Origin: Gamarada debralockiae
Lineage: Eukaryota > Ascomycota > Leotiomycetes > Helotiales > Hyphodiscaceae
DNA length: 64,000 nucleotides
Reading direction: 5' to 3'
Assembly: GCA_002803225.1 (NCBI GenBank)
Contig: NXFV01000021.1
Coordinates: 33,757-97,756, forward strand
Shown one piece after another: positions 10,954-21,527 of this stretch. A program made the position numbers and the translations under genes. Under the pieces are notes generated by a model. The model saw only the letters and a program-made list of their open reading frames with translations, did not search any database and was not told the origin of the DNA. Every line of letters begins with the position of its first letter. The stretch's first letter is position 1.

Positions 10954-11979
10954 TAGCCATAATATCAGACAATTCAAACTGAAGTCCTTTCCGGACGCCA
11001 AATGTAACAACTGCATTTTATGCCGGCGTAGCGCCAAATAAACCAAAAGTACAATAAGAGCCATAATAACAAGAAAAGATACAAATTCTCCAGTACTAGC
11101 CTTGTATCATCCTCATTTCGTCTTCGATTTCGTCGCGCAACGGTGCCGTAGCTTGTTCGAATGGGAAGGCAATTATAACATAGAGTATTGGGTTCTATGA
11201 TTACGATGATGATTATGAGGATTACAATTGTCTTGATGGTGATCTTGATTATGATATGAATCGTAGTGTGAGTGATCAGTCCACGTGTGGTGGGCGTGGG
11301 CATGGGAATGGGATATGGTGCGTCATTTTTGTTTGAGATTTCCGTGACAAATGATTTAATCCTTGATAACACGACTATGAAATGTGAGCCTTTGTAGGAG
11401 CGCGGAAATCACAATCACTTTGAAGAGTTTTGGTCCTTTTTAAGTTTCAGTAGAGAATCGTCCGGAAGGCAAGAAGCCTGATATTCCAGAATGAGCGGGC
11501 GAGGCCATCCGGATGATGGGCCTTAGCACTACGTAACAACGATTAGTGAATAGCTATTGGCGTGTCCTGAGTTCCGTTAATGCGAAAAGTGTTTTCTCTG
11601 TAGTTTTAAATAAGGATGTATTAAATTGAGACTCTCAGCAACTGGGAGGCGTTCCTACCGTGAGCTCACCCGCAACGAAAATTGGACAGACTCGTGAAGT
11701 CAGAATATGTTCAACTTGCTGGAACTTTTCATGTCATGCCATTGGTTATATACAATAATTAGAATAAGGATATGTTCAAGAATCACAAGTATGTACAGTA
11801 CATCCCTCACCTCTATATGTACAGGTTTTCCGTATCGTCTCTCCCTGTAGACACGCGATAGTCGTTTATAAGGACTTTCATGAAGCCAGACACTGAGAGT
11901 ACCATGGGTTTGAATATACACAAGTGCCGCCACAAATGCTGGTGGCAGATCCCGTGTAGCTCTCCCCTCCGCATTGTCC
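10954..11979. other. Intergenic, nothing recognised
   Basis: About 1 kb between the GH28 gene and the GH5 relic. It contains a simple-sequence patch rich in GATTATGAT-type trinucleotides near 11200-11270. The open frame on the minus strand there (10974-11372) is Ile/Thr-rich low complexity and not credible. Confidence 0.4.
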
Positions 11980-13252
11980 CTACGTGGCTACACCACTACT
12001 GCACGACGAAGCTTTCGAGGTTGTTTTGGTGCTACTGGTCGTTGAAGGTTGCAAAGTAGCAGCCGTTGTCGCACCTTTGAAGTACTCGTAGAGACCTTGC
12101 TACTGGGGCTTATGCTACCACCTGGGCCACTGAAGTTCGAAATGCCAGACGTTTGCAAGGTAGTAGGAAGCTGTGGCTCGATCTCCTGGAGCCAGACTGT
12201 TTCGTACATTCCAGGACTTCCATCTGAAGCTAAGCTATCGGGCTCGAAACTTCCCCATTGCTCGGAATTAGCACAGCAAGCGCTGTAACTCCCCCAGAAA
12301 TGGACCAGCTGCCCAGGCGTCCAGCCAATATACTCAGGGTTCTCTGCCATGTAATTGATATGTCTGTGACATAGCTATCGCATTCGGTTCCATTCGCCGC
12401 ACCGAATTCGGTGACCATAGCCTTGAAGCTGTATTTTGGAGCCATGCGGTGAGGAATGTGAGGTTCGTAGATGCGAGTTTGGAGCAAACGGAGGAGCTAC
12501 CAGAGAAGTCGGAGTCGAGGTACTCGTGAATATCGAATGCTGCGATAGGAGGTTAGGAAGGGAATATTGGAATAGGGAAAGATGGTTTACCAGTATTGCC
12601 CACGGGAACTGTAATCTGGCACATCACGGCACTAGAAGCTGGAGAGTTTCTGGTGTAATCTTCGATCTATGAGTTACCGCCAGTGTATCCGTTGCTTGGC
12701 GCAAGGTTTCTACCAAGAAGTCAGGGCAACCTCAACACGTGGCTGGAATTAGCACTTACAATTGGTTCGCGCCAGCCACTCGAATAGCATTGATGACTGC
12801 TTGATCATTTGCTAAGTTGAGGGTCGCGTTCATGTCATGAGGCTTGAAAATTATTAGTACAAAGTAGCCCAAGGCAACTATTGGTGACTTCGCACCTCAT
12901 TAATGAGTCCGAAAATGACCTTTGGATTTGATGCAAGGCGTCCGGCAAGAGTTCCCCAGAAGGTTGCAAATTGGGCTGTGGTAGCAGCTTCCAGATCAGC
13001 CGTATTACCAATGATGCTCCCGGTTGTTGGCTGTTGGAAGGGGTCATTCTATCTCATATAGTTGTGGGGATCCAGGATGGCGTAAGCACCTTTGGTGACC
13101 GTGATGTAGTTTACAGCAGCTGCAAACTTAGACTAGTACTAGAAGACCTCAGTAACATTCTAATTCCTTTAGAACTAAGACACTCAGAGTTCAGGTGGTG
13201 CAGCAGGAAAATTACTAGACCAACTTGGTTCCCCGTTCGCTTTCAACCATTG
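11980..13252 (-). pseudogene. GH5 (subfamily 5-like) endoglucanase pseudogene
   Basis: The order of a GH5 cellulase is clear on the minus strand across several frames: NYITVTKGAYAILDPHNYM, FWGTLAGRLASNPKVIFGLINE (acid/base Glu), an intron, PHDMNATLNLANDQAVINAI, an intron, APSNGYTGG, ASSAVMCQITVPVG, an intron, FDIHEYLDSDFSG, MVTEFGAANGTECDSYV (nucleophile Glu), YMAENPEYIGW and a Ser/Thr-rich tail. Lesions: TAG at 13049-13051 after DPHNYMR, where Tyr is expected; TAG after GYTGGNS, where Trp is expected; one-base losses before FKAMVTEFG, after SYVTD and at the WTAWAAG region; and a further shift in the tail. The N-terminal part upstream of KFAAAVNYI is scrambled. It once hydrolysed beta-1,4-glucan and cannot now. 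Confidence 0.85.
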
Positions 13253-14597
13253 CGTCTGCTCAACTCGGTCTCTGTCGAGCAAAACGACCTTAAGGAAGGG
13301 ACAATAGCCGTAACTCCGCAACTTTACAATAAGAAGGAAGCCAGAGAAAGATAAGCCCTTTCCAAGTAGCTGAGACTGCCGTTGAGACTTGCTGTGAATT
13401 AGCATAGTGTGCGGCCCGTTAGAAGGGGATCATAAGGAAGTGATAGAATTGCAAGTGATCACCTGCCGTCCTTACAACTTCTTTTGACTGGAATAACCTC
13501 TGTCGCCATGGAGTTTCAGAGGATCTTTGGGTGCGTCTTCAAATCTCGTCAAGCTTCTCCGTCTGCGTAAAAATATCCCTCCATTCCGCTGACCTCTGCA
13601 AACTACGTTCCAGGGCACTCAATAGCCGAATCACCCATGCGTAAGCCGTACCTGGATTTCAGATCTCAGAAGTCCTGGGGTCGAAATAAAAGTAGGGTTC
13701 GGGGACTGCTGTACTGGAGCGGCCGTTTGTCGGCTCAACCCGAGCATGTGGGGTAAAGTGGCTTGCTTCAATGCGGGGAAATTCAATTGCGGCCCCTGCA
13801 ATAACGGTGGTTAATCGACCATGTGACGATTCAAGCACAGGGTTACTTGAGTTCCTTCTTGCAAGGCGAGATTATCAGTCCTCGTCGCGGCGCATTGTCG
13901 GCCACTTACGACTCAATGCCTGAGAACGTTTGTCCAAGATCTTTAGGCCATGGGCCCTGTCCGCGGAGTCACGGATGGAGGAAGCTGAAGTATACAGCAA
14001 CCCTTCACTCCTTGCAAGGCTGCGGTTAAATGTTAGTTTGATGATTGATCATTGAAAAATGAGAGCGTAATTCTCTCTACTTGTGGTGTTCGATCTAGCC
14101 TTCAGAACCTAGAAGTTATGCCAATGCAGCGGAAACGTCTCCATACCCTGCCAGTGCAGGGCTTGTCTCCAAGGAACAATTTCGGGGATCAAACCCAAAG
14201 TTGGTGTCCTTCCTCTTGACATCCCGTCCGCAAGAGTTCGATTTTGGATGCTACGTTACTTCCCATGAAAAACACCGAGCTCTCTGCCTTCTAAGGTCTG
14301 GATGCAAAAATTTTCAATCCTGAACATCTTCTCAGTCGGCATGAATTCGGCGATGTAGTAGCTTAGAACTCCCCGTCTTTGGTCCCTGAGTAGGGTATTG
14401 CTTCAATCGCATGGCTCTTTGACTTTGCCAGAAGATACGTCGGAAGTTCATCCGATGTAGTCTCCTGATTGGAAGCTGCTCTGAAGGCTATATCCTCCCC
14501 CAATTGTTATTTAAACTCCTCCATAACCCCCCAGAATCTGACTTCATTCCGTAGACTCCAGCTTTCCTTGAAGTAAATTCGTTTGAGATAATTCGAT
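13253..14597. other. Intergenic, upstream of the WSC-GH128 gene
   Basis: The left part may hold unrecognisable remains of the GH5 N-terminus. The right part is the promoter region, with a TATTTAAA-like box at about 14509. No open frame here shows a domain. Confidence 0.4.
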
Positions 14598-15929
14598 ATG
14601 GCATTTTCACGCGCCGCAATCTTCTCTATACTTGCTCTCACTGCAACATGCATGACCATCAACCCAGATGTGACTTCGAAGATCGAACAAAGATCGAGCT
14701 TGACCCTCAAAGCAAGATCTAGCTGGACCTTCCTAGGCTGCTACACAGATGACGTCTCAGGACGTGCGTTGCCCAATGGCGAGGCAGTACCAGGAGGCAC
14801 GAATGCCATGACAAACGAATTATGCCAAGCAACTTGTCTCGCTGATGGCTTTACAATTGCAGGAACGGAATATGCAGGAGAATGCTGTAAAACCTCCCTT
14901 CGCTCGGTTGATTATCATTCAGAAAGCTGAGAGGTTGTAGGGTGTGGTAACAGTATTGTCAACGGAGGTGGTCCAGCACCAGATGGAAATGCGGGCTGTG
15001 ATATGGCATGCAAGGGGAATGCAGCTGAAACCTGTGGAGGTTCTAATCGATTGGACGTATATCAGTATACATCGGGGTCAGCACCCGGAAAGCGTGGTCT
15101 TGCTTATAATAACAACAATCCTGACGCAAGCGCAGAGTATGCGAATCTCTTCGTCGGCTATAGCAGCATCTCATGGGGTTATGACTGGGGTTATCCCTCT
15201 TGGGGTCTGGACTCGTCGTTTGAGTTGTAAGTTGGTCTCTGTTTTCCAAACTTGCCCCCTTTCTAGCAAGACCAATCTTCTTCAGTATTAGAATGAATGT
15301 GCGCTAATTGCAATAATTTCAGTGTGCCCGTGTTATGGGGGCTACCAAGTGGGTCAGATCCTGGTTGGACAGCAGCAGTCCAGACGGCAGGTACGAAGAA
15401 TATTTTAGGCTTTAACGAGCCGGATTTGACTTATTCGGGATCGGCAAACATTCTTCCAGCCGCTGCCGCTTCTGGGTACGAGGCCTACATGGAACCTTTC
15501 TCCAACATCGCTAAGATCGGAATGCCCAATGTTCTCTGGAATAACGTTGGCTCGTCTTCCGGTGGCAATTACGATTCTGCAGTTTGGACCGAATATTTCC
15601 TAGGCAATTGCACAGGTTGCCATTTTGATTTCGCTGCCATTCATTACTATCAAGACTGCGATCCTTCTGATGGCCAGAGCGGTGCCGTGTGGTTCGAGGG
15701 AAATGTTACGAATGCGTACGAGGCATTGAATCTGCCAATCTGGATCACGGAATTTCAGTGCTATGGTACGGATGCGCAGCAGATTGATTTCCTACAAACA
15801 GTTCTTCCTTGGTTGGATTCGCAGAGTTATGTACAGAGGTACGCTTATTTTGGTGCTTTTCCTGACTACCTTGTCAATTCAGCGGGCAATGGGCTCTCGA
15901 ATATAGGAGTTGCTTATGCGACGACTTGA
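14598..15929 (+). CDS. Secreted WSC domain plus GH128 glucanase-type protein
   Basis: Three exons: 14598-14886, 14941-15226 and 15323-15929; 393 aa. Both introns join codons cleanly; the first restores the WSC core GECWCGNSIV. A signal peptide (about residues 1-19) precedes a WSC domain (about 45-135) with FLGCYTDD, CQATCLADGF, GCDMACKGNAAETCGG and the usual eight-Cys spacing. The C-terminal part (about 150-393) is a GH128 (Asl1-like) catalytic core with LGFNEPDL (acid/base Glu) and LPIWITEFQCYG (nucleophile Glu). GH128 enzymes act on beta-1,3-glucan and WSC domains bind wall polysaccharide, so a role in remodelling of the fungus's own wall is likely. The frame is undamaged. Confidence 0.9.
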
Positions 15930-16018
15930 AAGGGTTTAAGTTAACGCAGTTAAAAGAATATTTTTATGTTTGACGGTATGAAATGTTGGAAATGTCAATG
16001 CAAGCTCTTCTGTACATA

Positions 16019-16449
16019 CGAAGAACGCGGCATAAAGTGACGGGATTATGGCGCATTTTGACTCTAAGCCCCCTATAGCGTAAATTTTTAGGGATTCAGC
16101 TCGCTATAATGCCCTGTATTCATAGGCTGTGTGCCATGTAAGAGTCTATAAGACATTTGCAAGGTTTTTGTAGATCTTCAGGGGTATTGGCGCTGCTGGC
16201 CAAGCAACCCCAGCGTTTTGACGCTGTAGCAGCAAGAATTATAGGGCCACTTAGCGAGCGAAGGCCTGTAAATACAGGGGTGAGCTCTAAAAAAGTGTGC
16301 CACCCCTTGTCAAAGACTTACAGCGTGTTTTAGGCCAAAAGCGCAGGAATACAGGGACTTTCAGCGCTCGAGCTCAATGTTATAGTGGACTTCAGTGGGC
16401 TCAGCCCCAAAATGCGCTATAGTCCTGTCACTTTATGCCGCGATCTCCG
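16019..16449. mobile_element. Non-autonomous inverted-repeat element (MITE-like) flanked by TA
   Basis: The left end starts CGAAGAACGCGGCATAAAG and the right end, reverse-complemented, starts CGGAGATCGCGGCATAAAG. Similarity continues through GTGACGGGATTATGGCGCATTTTG against GTGACAGGACTATAGCGCATTTTG (written in parts), giving arms of about 43 bp with only a few mismatches. A TA dinucleotide stands on both sides (16017-16018 and 16450-16451), as expected for Tc1/mariner-type insertion. The 431-bp element codes for nothing. Only one copy lies in this window. Confidence 0.75.
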
Positions 16450-16558
16450 TAGTGGTTGTACCAAAATCACATGACTTACCGCCTAATCTCACCTCCTCTC
16501 GACTCGTGCTTTCTTTCCTCATCAACCATCGACACAAACATCAAATTCTTCGAAACCA

Positions 16559-17189
16559 ATGAAGCGACTATATAATGTCTCATCTCACCACTTTCATCTA
16601 TTTCCACTCCTGCCCAAATAAATCCAGGACTTGATGTGGTCACCCCGCGACTCATCTCACTCAGACGCGAAATCTACAACTTCACTCCTCAACACGCCCC
16701 TCCATTTATGTTCCTCCTCGTTGGCGATCAGCCATCTATCATTTCACGATGGAGACAGTTCCCAGGCCAAGTTCTCCCTACTTCACGGCTCATTTGGTGC
16801 CCGTCGATATCAGCTCTCTGAGTGCGTTGTTGGTGTGTCGAGAGTCTAGACGCCTCGCATTTTCAAAGGGCTACCAGGCTTGGAGAATGATTCATCGTAA
16901 CGGCAAAGTGAGAGATGTGATGTGGAATCTTTTGATGGACGCAGTCCTATTCGTGGATGCCGACCCTTGACATTTCTTTGATTTGTTCTTGACATAATTC
17001 CCGGCGCAGGTCAACGAGATCACGAGACTTGCACTGCTGCAAAACTTTTGGCCGAGCACCATCATTGATCCCAGGTTCACCAGAGCATGGCTTTGGCGGC
17101 CGTTGATGAGATTCACGGCCTTGGAGGAACTCTTCATTTTTGTTGATAAGGAGTTCTGGGAGGGGCCGATACTGGGAGGTTCCCAGTAA
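16559..17189 (+). pseudogene. 2EXR domain pseudogene
   Basis: From the ATG at 16559 the frame reads HFHLFPLLPK and then hits TAA at 16619-16621 exactly where the family has Glu in FPxLPxEIQ; it continues IQDLMW. The match then moves to another frame (TPRLISLRREIYNFTPQHAPP), then to a third (ISSLSALLVCRESRRLAFSKGYQAW and LLMDAVLFVDAD). After a plausible intron ending GCGCAG at about 17010 it reads VNEITRLALLQNFWP and LMRFTALEELFIFVDKEFWEGP. One nonsense change and at least two frameshifts show that the gene is dead. An intact relative lies at 6.0-7.2 kb. Confidence 0.7.
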
Positions 17190-18213
17190 TGTTGGAATAA
17201 GTTTGTCGGACGCGAGAAGGGATTACCAGGAGAGTACCAGGAGCCACATGGTCCGTGTCCTATTGAGGTCCCAAGGGTTAATGTTGCGTGGAGTCATGAT
17301 ATGATTTTACGTGGGGAGGAAGTTGAACTCTGGAGGCTGATATTTGAGACGGAAGATGCGGAGTCGTCCAATAATAGCTGAGCTTGATCACAATTCGGAA
17401 AGAGAAGCCGTCTCCGCTTCCAAACATCTCGCTTCCAGGTCTACTGGTATGTATGCCGATTAGATTATTCAACTGTTTACTCTTTTCAACGTCAGTTTTA
17501 TGCTGCTCATATATGAAGAACTTCAAACGATTTTTCTATCACATACGACCACAGACTGAGTAGAATTGGGCTATTTCTTCTATCTGAAGATACATGAGCC
17601 TTACTTCTGCCTCCTAAATTCGGGTTTCCTATTCAGAATACAAAAATCGGATTTTAGAAATACAATTCACTGCCCTACAGTCTCCGACTGGCCTATGTGA
17701 CATCTACGTGATTTAACCTATTATTATCGCCCTCTGATAACATAGATAGGCTACCTCTTATACCGATGGATTCAATTTATAATAGTTGATTCATTATCAA
17801 TATACTTTGTTTATTTTTCAGATCAGCTAGTACCTCAGGCCGCAGCGCTAGGTTCTAGAGCTAATTCCCCCTTTTTATGTACAATAGCTCTTCTTCTCTT
17901 AATCAATCGAACTGCTATTAGATATTTTTATACTTCTACAATTAAGTATATACTTATATGTAACCTATGGCTGTTATATTGGTTTACTTTAGTTTTATAT
18001 TATTAGCGTCTTTCTGTATTTACCTTAACGTATGAGTTTTAAGACAATATATTTGCCACTATAACTAGAATTAACTAAAAGATAAATAGACTAACTATAA
18101 AGCAAATAATAGAAGACAACTTTATAAATATCCAGACTAACAGTAAAGAATAGACAGTTTTTGGATTAAACAAGGAGAGCTAAGAGGAGAGCTTCAAAGG
18201 ACCATTAAAAGAA
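17190..18213. other. AT-rich region, probable decayed repeat
   Basis: From about 17640 to 18180 the sequence is strongly AT-rich, full of TATA and TTAT strings, with no open frame of note. It looks like an old repeat. No terminal repeats could be paired by eye. Confidence 0.4.
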
Positions 18214-19314
18214 TCATGTACCATTAGTAGGGGAGTTTAGCAAATCCCAGAGAGCCTTCGACGCCTCATGTTTTGCGCCCTTCTTACTACTACATTCTTT
18301 TCCACGTACTTTCCAAGTACCAAAGGTAACCGTAGCAGCAAACCTCTTTGGATCAAATTGTGTTTCATCAGAGGTATACGACGGGCGAAGACCTTTCGTC
18401 GTACCATACTCCGTAAGTCTAGCGGTATACCTTGGCAAGTCCGACTCGTTTTCGTTGGCACCTCCAGGAGGAGTTCTAATATCGGTCTGCAAGGGGGCCG
18501 TTGGTGAAACTAAACTTCTGTTAAAAATTGTAATCTTGTATATGGGAAGGGAGAGACTTAAGAGGTGGGTCTGAGAGAGTTCCTGTCTCCGAGGGGTGAT
18601 TGAGACCAGACTCCTGAATCGTGTGCTCCTCGTTTTGATGTCGACGAAGATCGTCCACGTACTTTTCCAGATCGATATAAAGTGTCGTTGAGCCAGGACT
18701 CGGGTCCCCGCGATGAATATGGCCGATTTGACCCAGGAGAAGATCACGAAAGTTGGCGTCTAGCTGTTCAGGTTCGATGGGCTTAAACAATGTTTTATAG
18801 CATTCTTCATATCGAAAATTGTCTATCATATCTTTGCATAAGTCCTGTTTTAAGGTTGTCCAGTTAGCTGTGATCTGGAACATAGCCAGTAGGCTAAAAC
18901 TCAATGTGATTTCGCATACCTGAAACTCTTTCTCTGGAGCATGTGAAGAAATCGATCTTAAAGCCACATTTGCAACAGGGACTTCTAGTATTTTGAGACC
19001 CAGCCAACGATCTGTCTCTGTAAGATTCATATTCCCAAAAAATGAAGCTCTTCTCTGCTGTTCATACCCTTGATTGTAATTGGCTCCTCAGATACTAGTT
19101 CGATTGGATGAGATGATGATGTCGCCATTGTAGCACCTGATGGTAACTCGGATACTTTGTTTGTACGGTAGACAAACGAAAGAGAATTCAAAGATTCCTC
19201 TGAGCGGATCTCGGCGGCAGTCAGTGTAAGGGATTGCTTTGTGCGTGAGTAGCGAGTAAAGAATTTCAGGAGAGTTTGTTTCAAACTTCTAGCAGATGGA
19301 GAGAAAGTGCCCAT
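18214..19314 (-). CDS. Protein with a C-terminal double-stranded RNA-binding domain
   Basis: Four exons on the minus strand: 19068-19314, 18920-19017, 18558-18874 and 18214-18517; 321 aa, all joins in phase. Introns are 50, 45 and 40 nt. The third has a weak GTCTCT donor and is the least certain. The C-terminus (about 240-315) is a dsRBD: YTARLTEYG, RFAATVTFGTWKVRGKECSSKKGAKHEASKALWDLLN (written with gaps in the family alignment), ending in the basic KKxAKHxAS helix that contacts RNA. The first 230 residues are unassigned. The DNA of intron 1 would read SREELHFLG, reminiscent of the RNase III signature, so an RNase III ancestry is possible but unproven. The role is probably RNA binding. Confidence 0.65.
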
Positions 19315-20193
19315 ATGAACAGGGAAATTGTGTAGTGGTTATAAGAAGTACACGGCTGTGACTAGAAATCAGCCTTCTAATATATTTCGGAAATGAAGGG
19401 GATAGATGAGACCTTCCAATGATAGAGTTACAATGCCCAACTGAGGCCCACCTAGCCTCAATATGCATCTGACGCCCTGAAATTCACAATCGACCAAAGA
19501 AATATTTCATGCTTACTATCTTAGCCAATTACCATGAAAGAGGTGGCAGTGAGGCTAAATTTGCTGATTGTGCATGCATAAGCAATCGTAGATTCTAGGC
19601 AACCGTAATTGAAATCATGATGGGGGATTTTACGATCCAATCGACCACTTTCACAACGGTAAAAGCCCAACTTCAGGCCGCATTGCATGGCACACATTGT
19701 CATCGCATAAGGCTTTTTCTTCACACAGCAACCATTAGAATATTACAGGCGAGTTTCTCTTCCAATCGAAAGCATAAGAGCGTTCACATGCTGTAGTATC
19801 CTACATTGAAAAGCAGATGCATTAATAGAATGAGGCTTTACGGCAGCTACCGTTAAAAGCACGATGTTGTAGAGGTGAGTTAACTATCCAGTTGCAGGCG
19901 GCGTTGGTAGTCGGGGTAACTTAAGTCAGCCCTCGGGCACGGCTGGCACTCTCAATGTGCATGCGTAGAATTGGGCAGTGCTGATTGTTTGAAGTACAGG
20001 ACGTCTCTGACCACCCATTTTATGTATGGCAATATTGGTCAATGAGCCACTAAATGTCAACCGGAGAACAGCTCCCGAACAAGACGGCTCATTGAAAACA
20101 GGCCTTCCGATCAGCGATAATCATCTGAAGTAACTTGTAAGGACGGATACTTAAACTTCTCGCATTGAGTTAACTTAAGAGCTCAATTCAAGT
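19315..20193. other. Intergenic, nothing recognised
   Basis: This lies between two divergently oriented loci, the dsRBD gene on the left and the RNase H-like relic on the right. It presumably holds both promoters. No domain is seen in any frame. Confidence 0.4.
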
Positions 20194-20818
20194 ATGACGA
20201 CGACAACCGGACCGAAGAGGAAAATGGAAATATATGCTGTTGTTGATGGATTTTCTCCTGCACCAGGGATCTTCTCTTTTTGGTAAGTTATACCCAAGAA
20301 AGTGTAAGATAATCAGCGTACTAATCAACACCGAATTCTCAGGGGACATGTTCACACTCTTGTTACTGGCTTCCAAAACGCAAAATTCTGAAAGTTTGCA
20401 ACAGTATTGGAAGCCGAGCAGTATATGGAGAATAAAGGAGTGAAAGAGTACATCAAGATCACAGAGGGAGTGCTTAGGGATACGACTCTGAAGCGAGGAG
20501 AGAAGGCTTATTAAGCAGTGGCAAATGGACGCTCGCCGGGGATACAGGAGTATTACTTGTAAGAACATTCCAACGAGTGATGGGAAAGATGCTAAATTCA
20601 GCAGTGGAGATGGCGGGACTGAGCCGGAAGTGTTGAACTTCTCTGGTGCATGCCACAAAAGTATCTCGAGTTTGATGCAGGCAGAGCATTTCATAGCGGA
20701 TTGGGTAGAGATGTATTCATCTGTATGCAAAGAACTCATCAAGCAGGAGCTTTCTCGAGGAATTCGTCCTTTAAGCATGAATGGCCTCCTATTAGATTTA
20801 TCAGAGAGTCTGAGATGA
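20194..20818 (+). pseudogene. Pseudogene of tandem RNase H1 N-terminal (Caulimo_VI/viroplasmin-type) domains
   Basis: Three exons fit: 20194-20282, 20343-20558 and 20602-20818, with GTAAGT/CAG and GTAAGA/CAG introns. The product would contain three copies of the small hybrid-binding fold found at the N-terminus of RNase H1: IYAVVDGFSPAPGIFSFW with VTGFQNAKF and ATVLEAEQYM; YAVANGRSPGI; and VLNFSGACHKSISSLMQAEHFIADW. In-frame stops TGA (20389-20391, after QNAKF) and TAA (20512-20514, in KAY-AVANG) break it. No catalytic RNase H domain follows. The spliced reading frame otherwise stays in phase to the TGA at 20816-20818, so decay is recent. Intact relatives bind RNA or RNA:DNA hybrids. Confidence 0.7.
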
Positions 20819-21527
20819 CTGCTATCGAAGGCAGTGTGCAGTGTATGCTCAGCGAAATTAGAATTTGAATTTCATATAGCACTGATCGCTATTGGTAGTT
20901 CTGTAGTTCTCTTATGTCGGACTAGAAGCTTTATAGAGATGTTCACCTAGGAAGCGTGCTTGAGCAATCTGTCGAGTTCTACTAATAGGTGTTGAAAATC
21001 AAGGTGGGGTTGGATGTCTGGAAGTTATCTTCAGCTACAGTTACAATTTGATTGGTTAACTTCATGGCTTGGCCGGCCGCACTGCTCCTAGTTAAGCGTT
21101 GCAAAGTTGCGGTGTAGTGTACGACTGAAAAGCAAAATAAAATTGGGCATCCTATCCCCACACACAAGTCTCAGATCGACAGATCGGCAGATTAGTAGTT
21201 GGGTGGGTGAACCACTAGTGAATACCTGCTGTTTAACTACAATCCTAACTCTGTGTTCCGTGCTCGCCCAGCACCGCGTACTCGCCTCATCTTAGCTCAC
21301 CAGCAACTTTGAACTTCGTGACGCCTCCGTGTGCTATTGATACCAATGCCTATCCTGGCCATGTTGCTATCTCGAGTGTCAACTTCTAGCAGCAGAATAG
21401 GTTTCCAAGACCGAATAGGCTCCCTCTATCAAGATAGGTCCCTAACTACCTTGTGTTTAACGCTTACTGCTATCGTAGAGGTAGAACTAGAATTCTGCCT
21501 TACAATGCATCGTTTATTAACTGTCTA
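20819..21527. other. Intergenic, nothing recognised
   Basis: The 3' flank of the RNase H-like relic meets the 3' end of the minus-strand C2H2 gene. No coding or RNA feature was found. Confidence 0.4.

Noticed and set aside
11988..12350. 120-aa gene on the minus strand
   Set aside because: It is one frame of the broken GH5 tail, not a separate gene.
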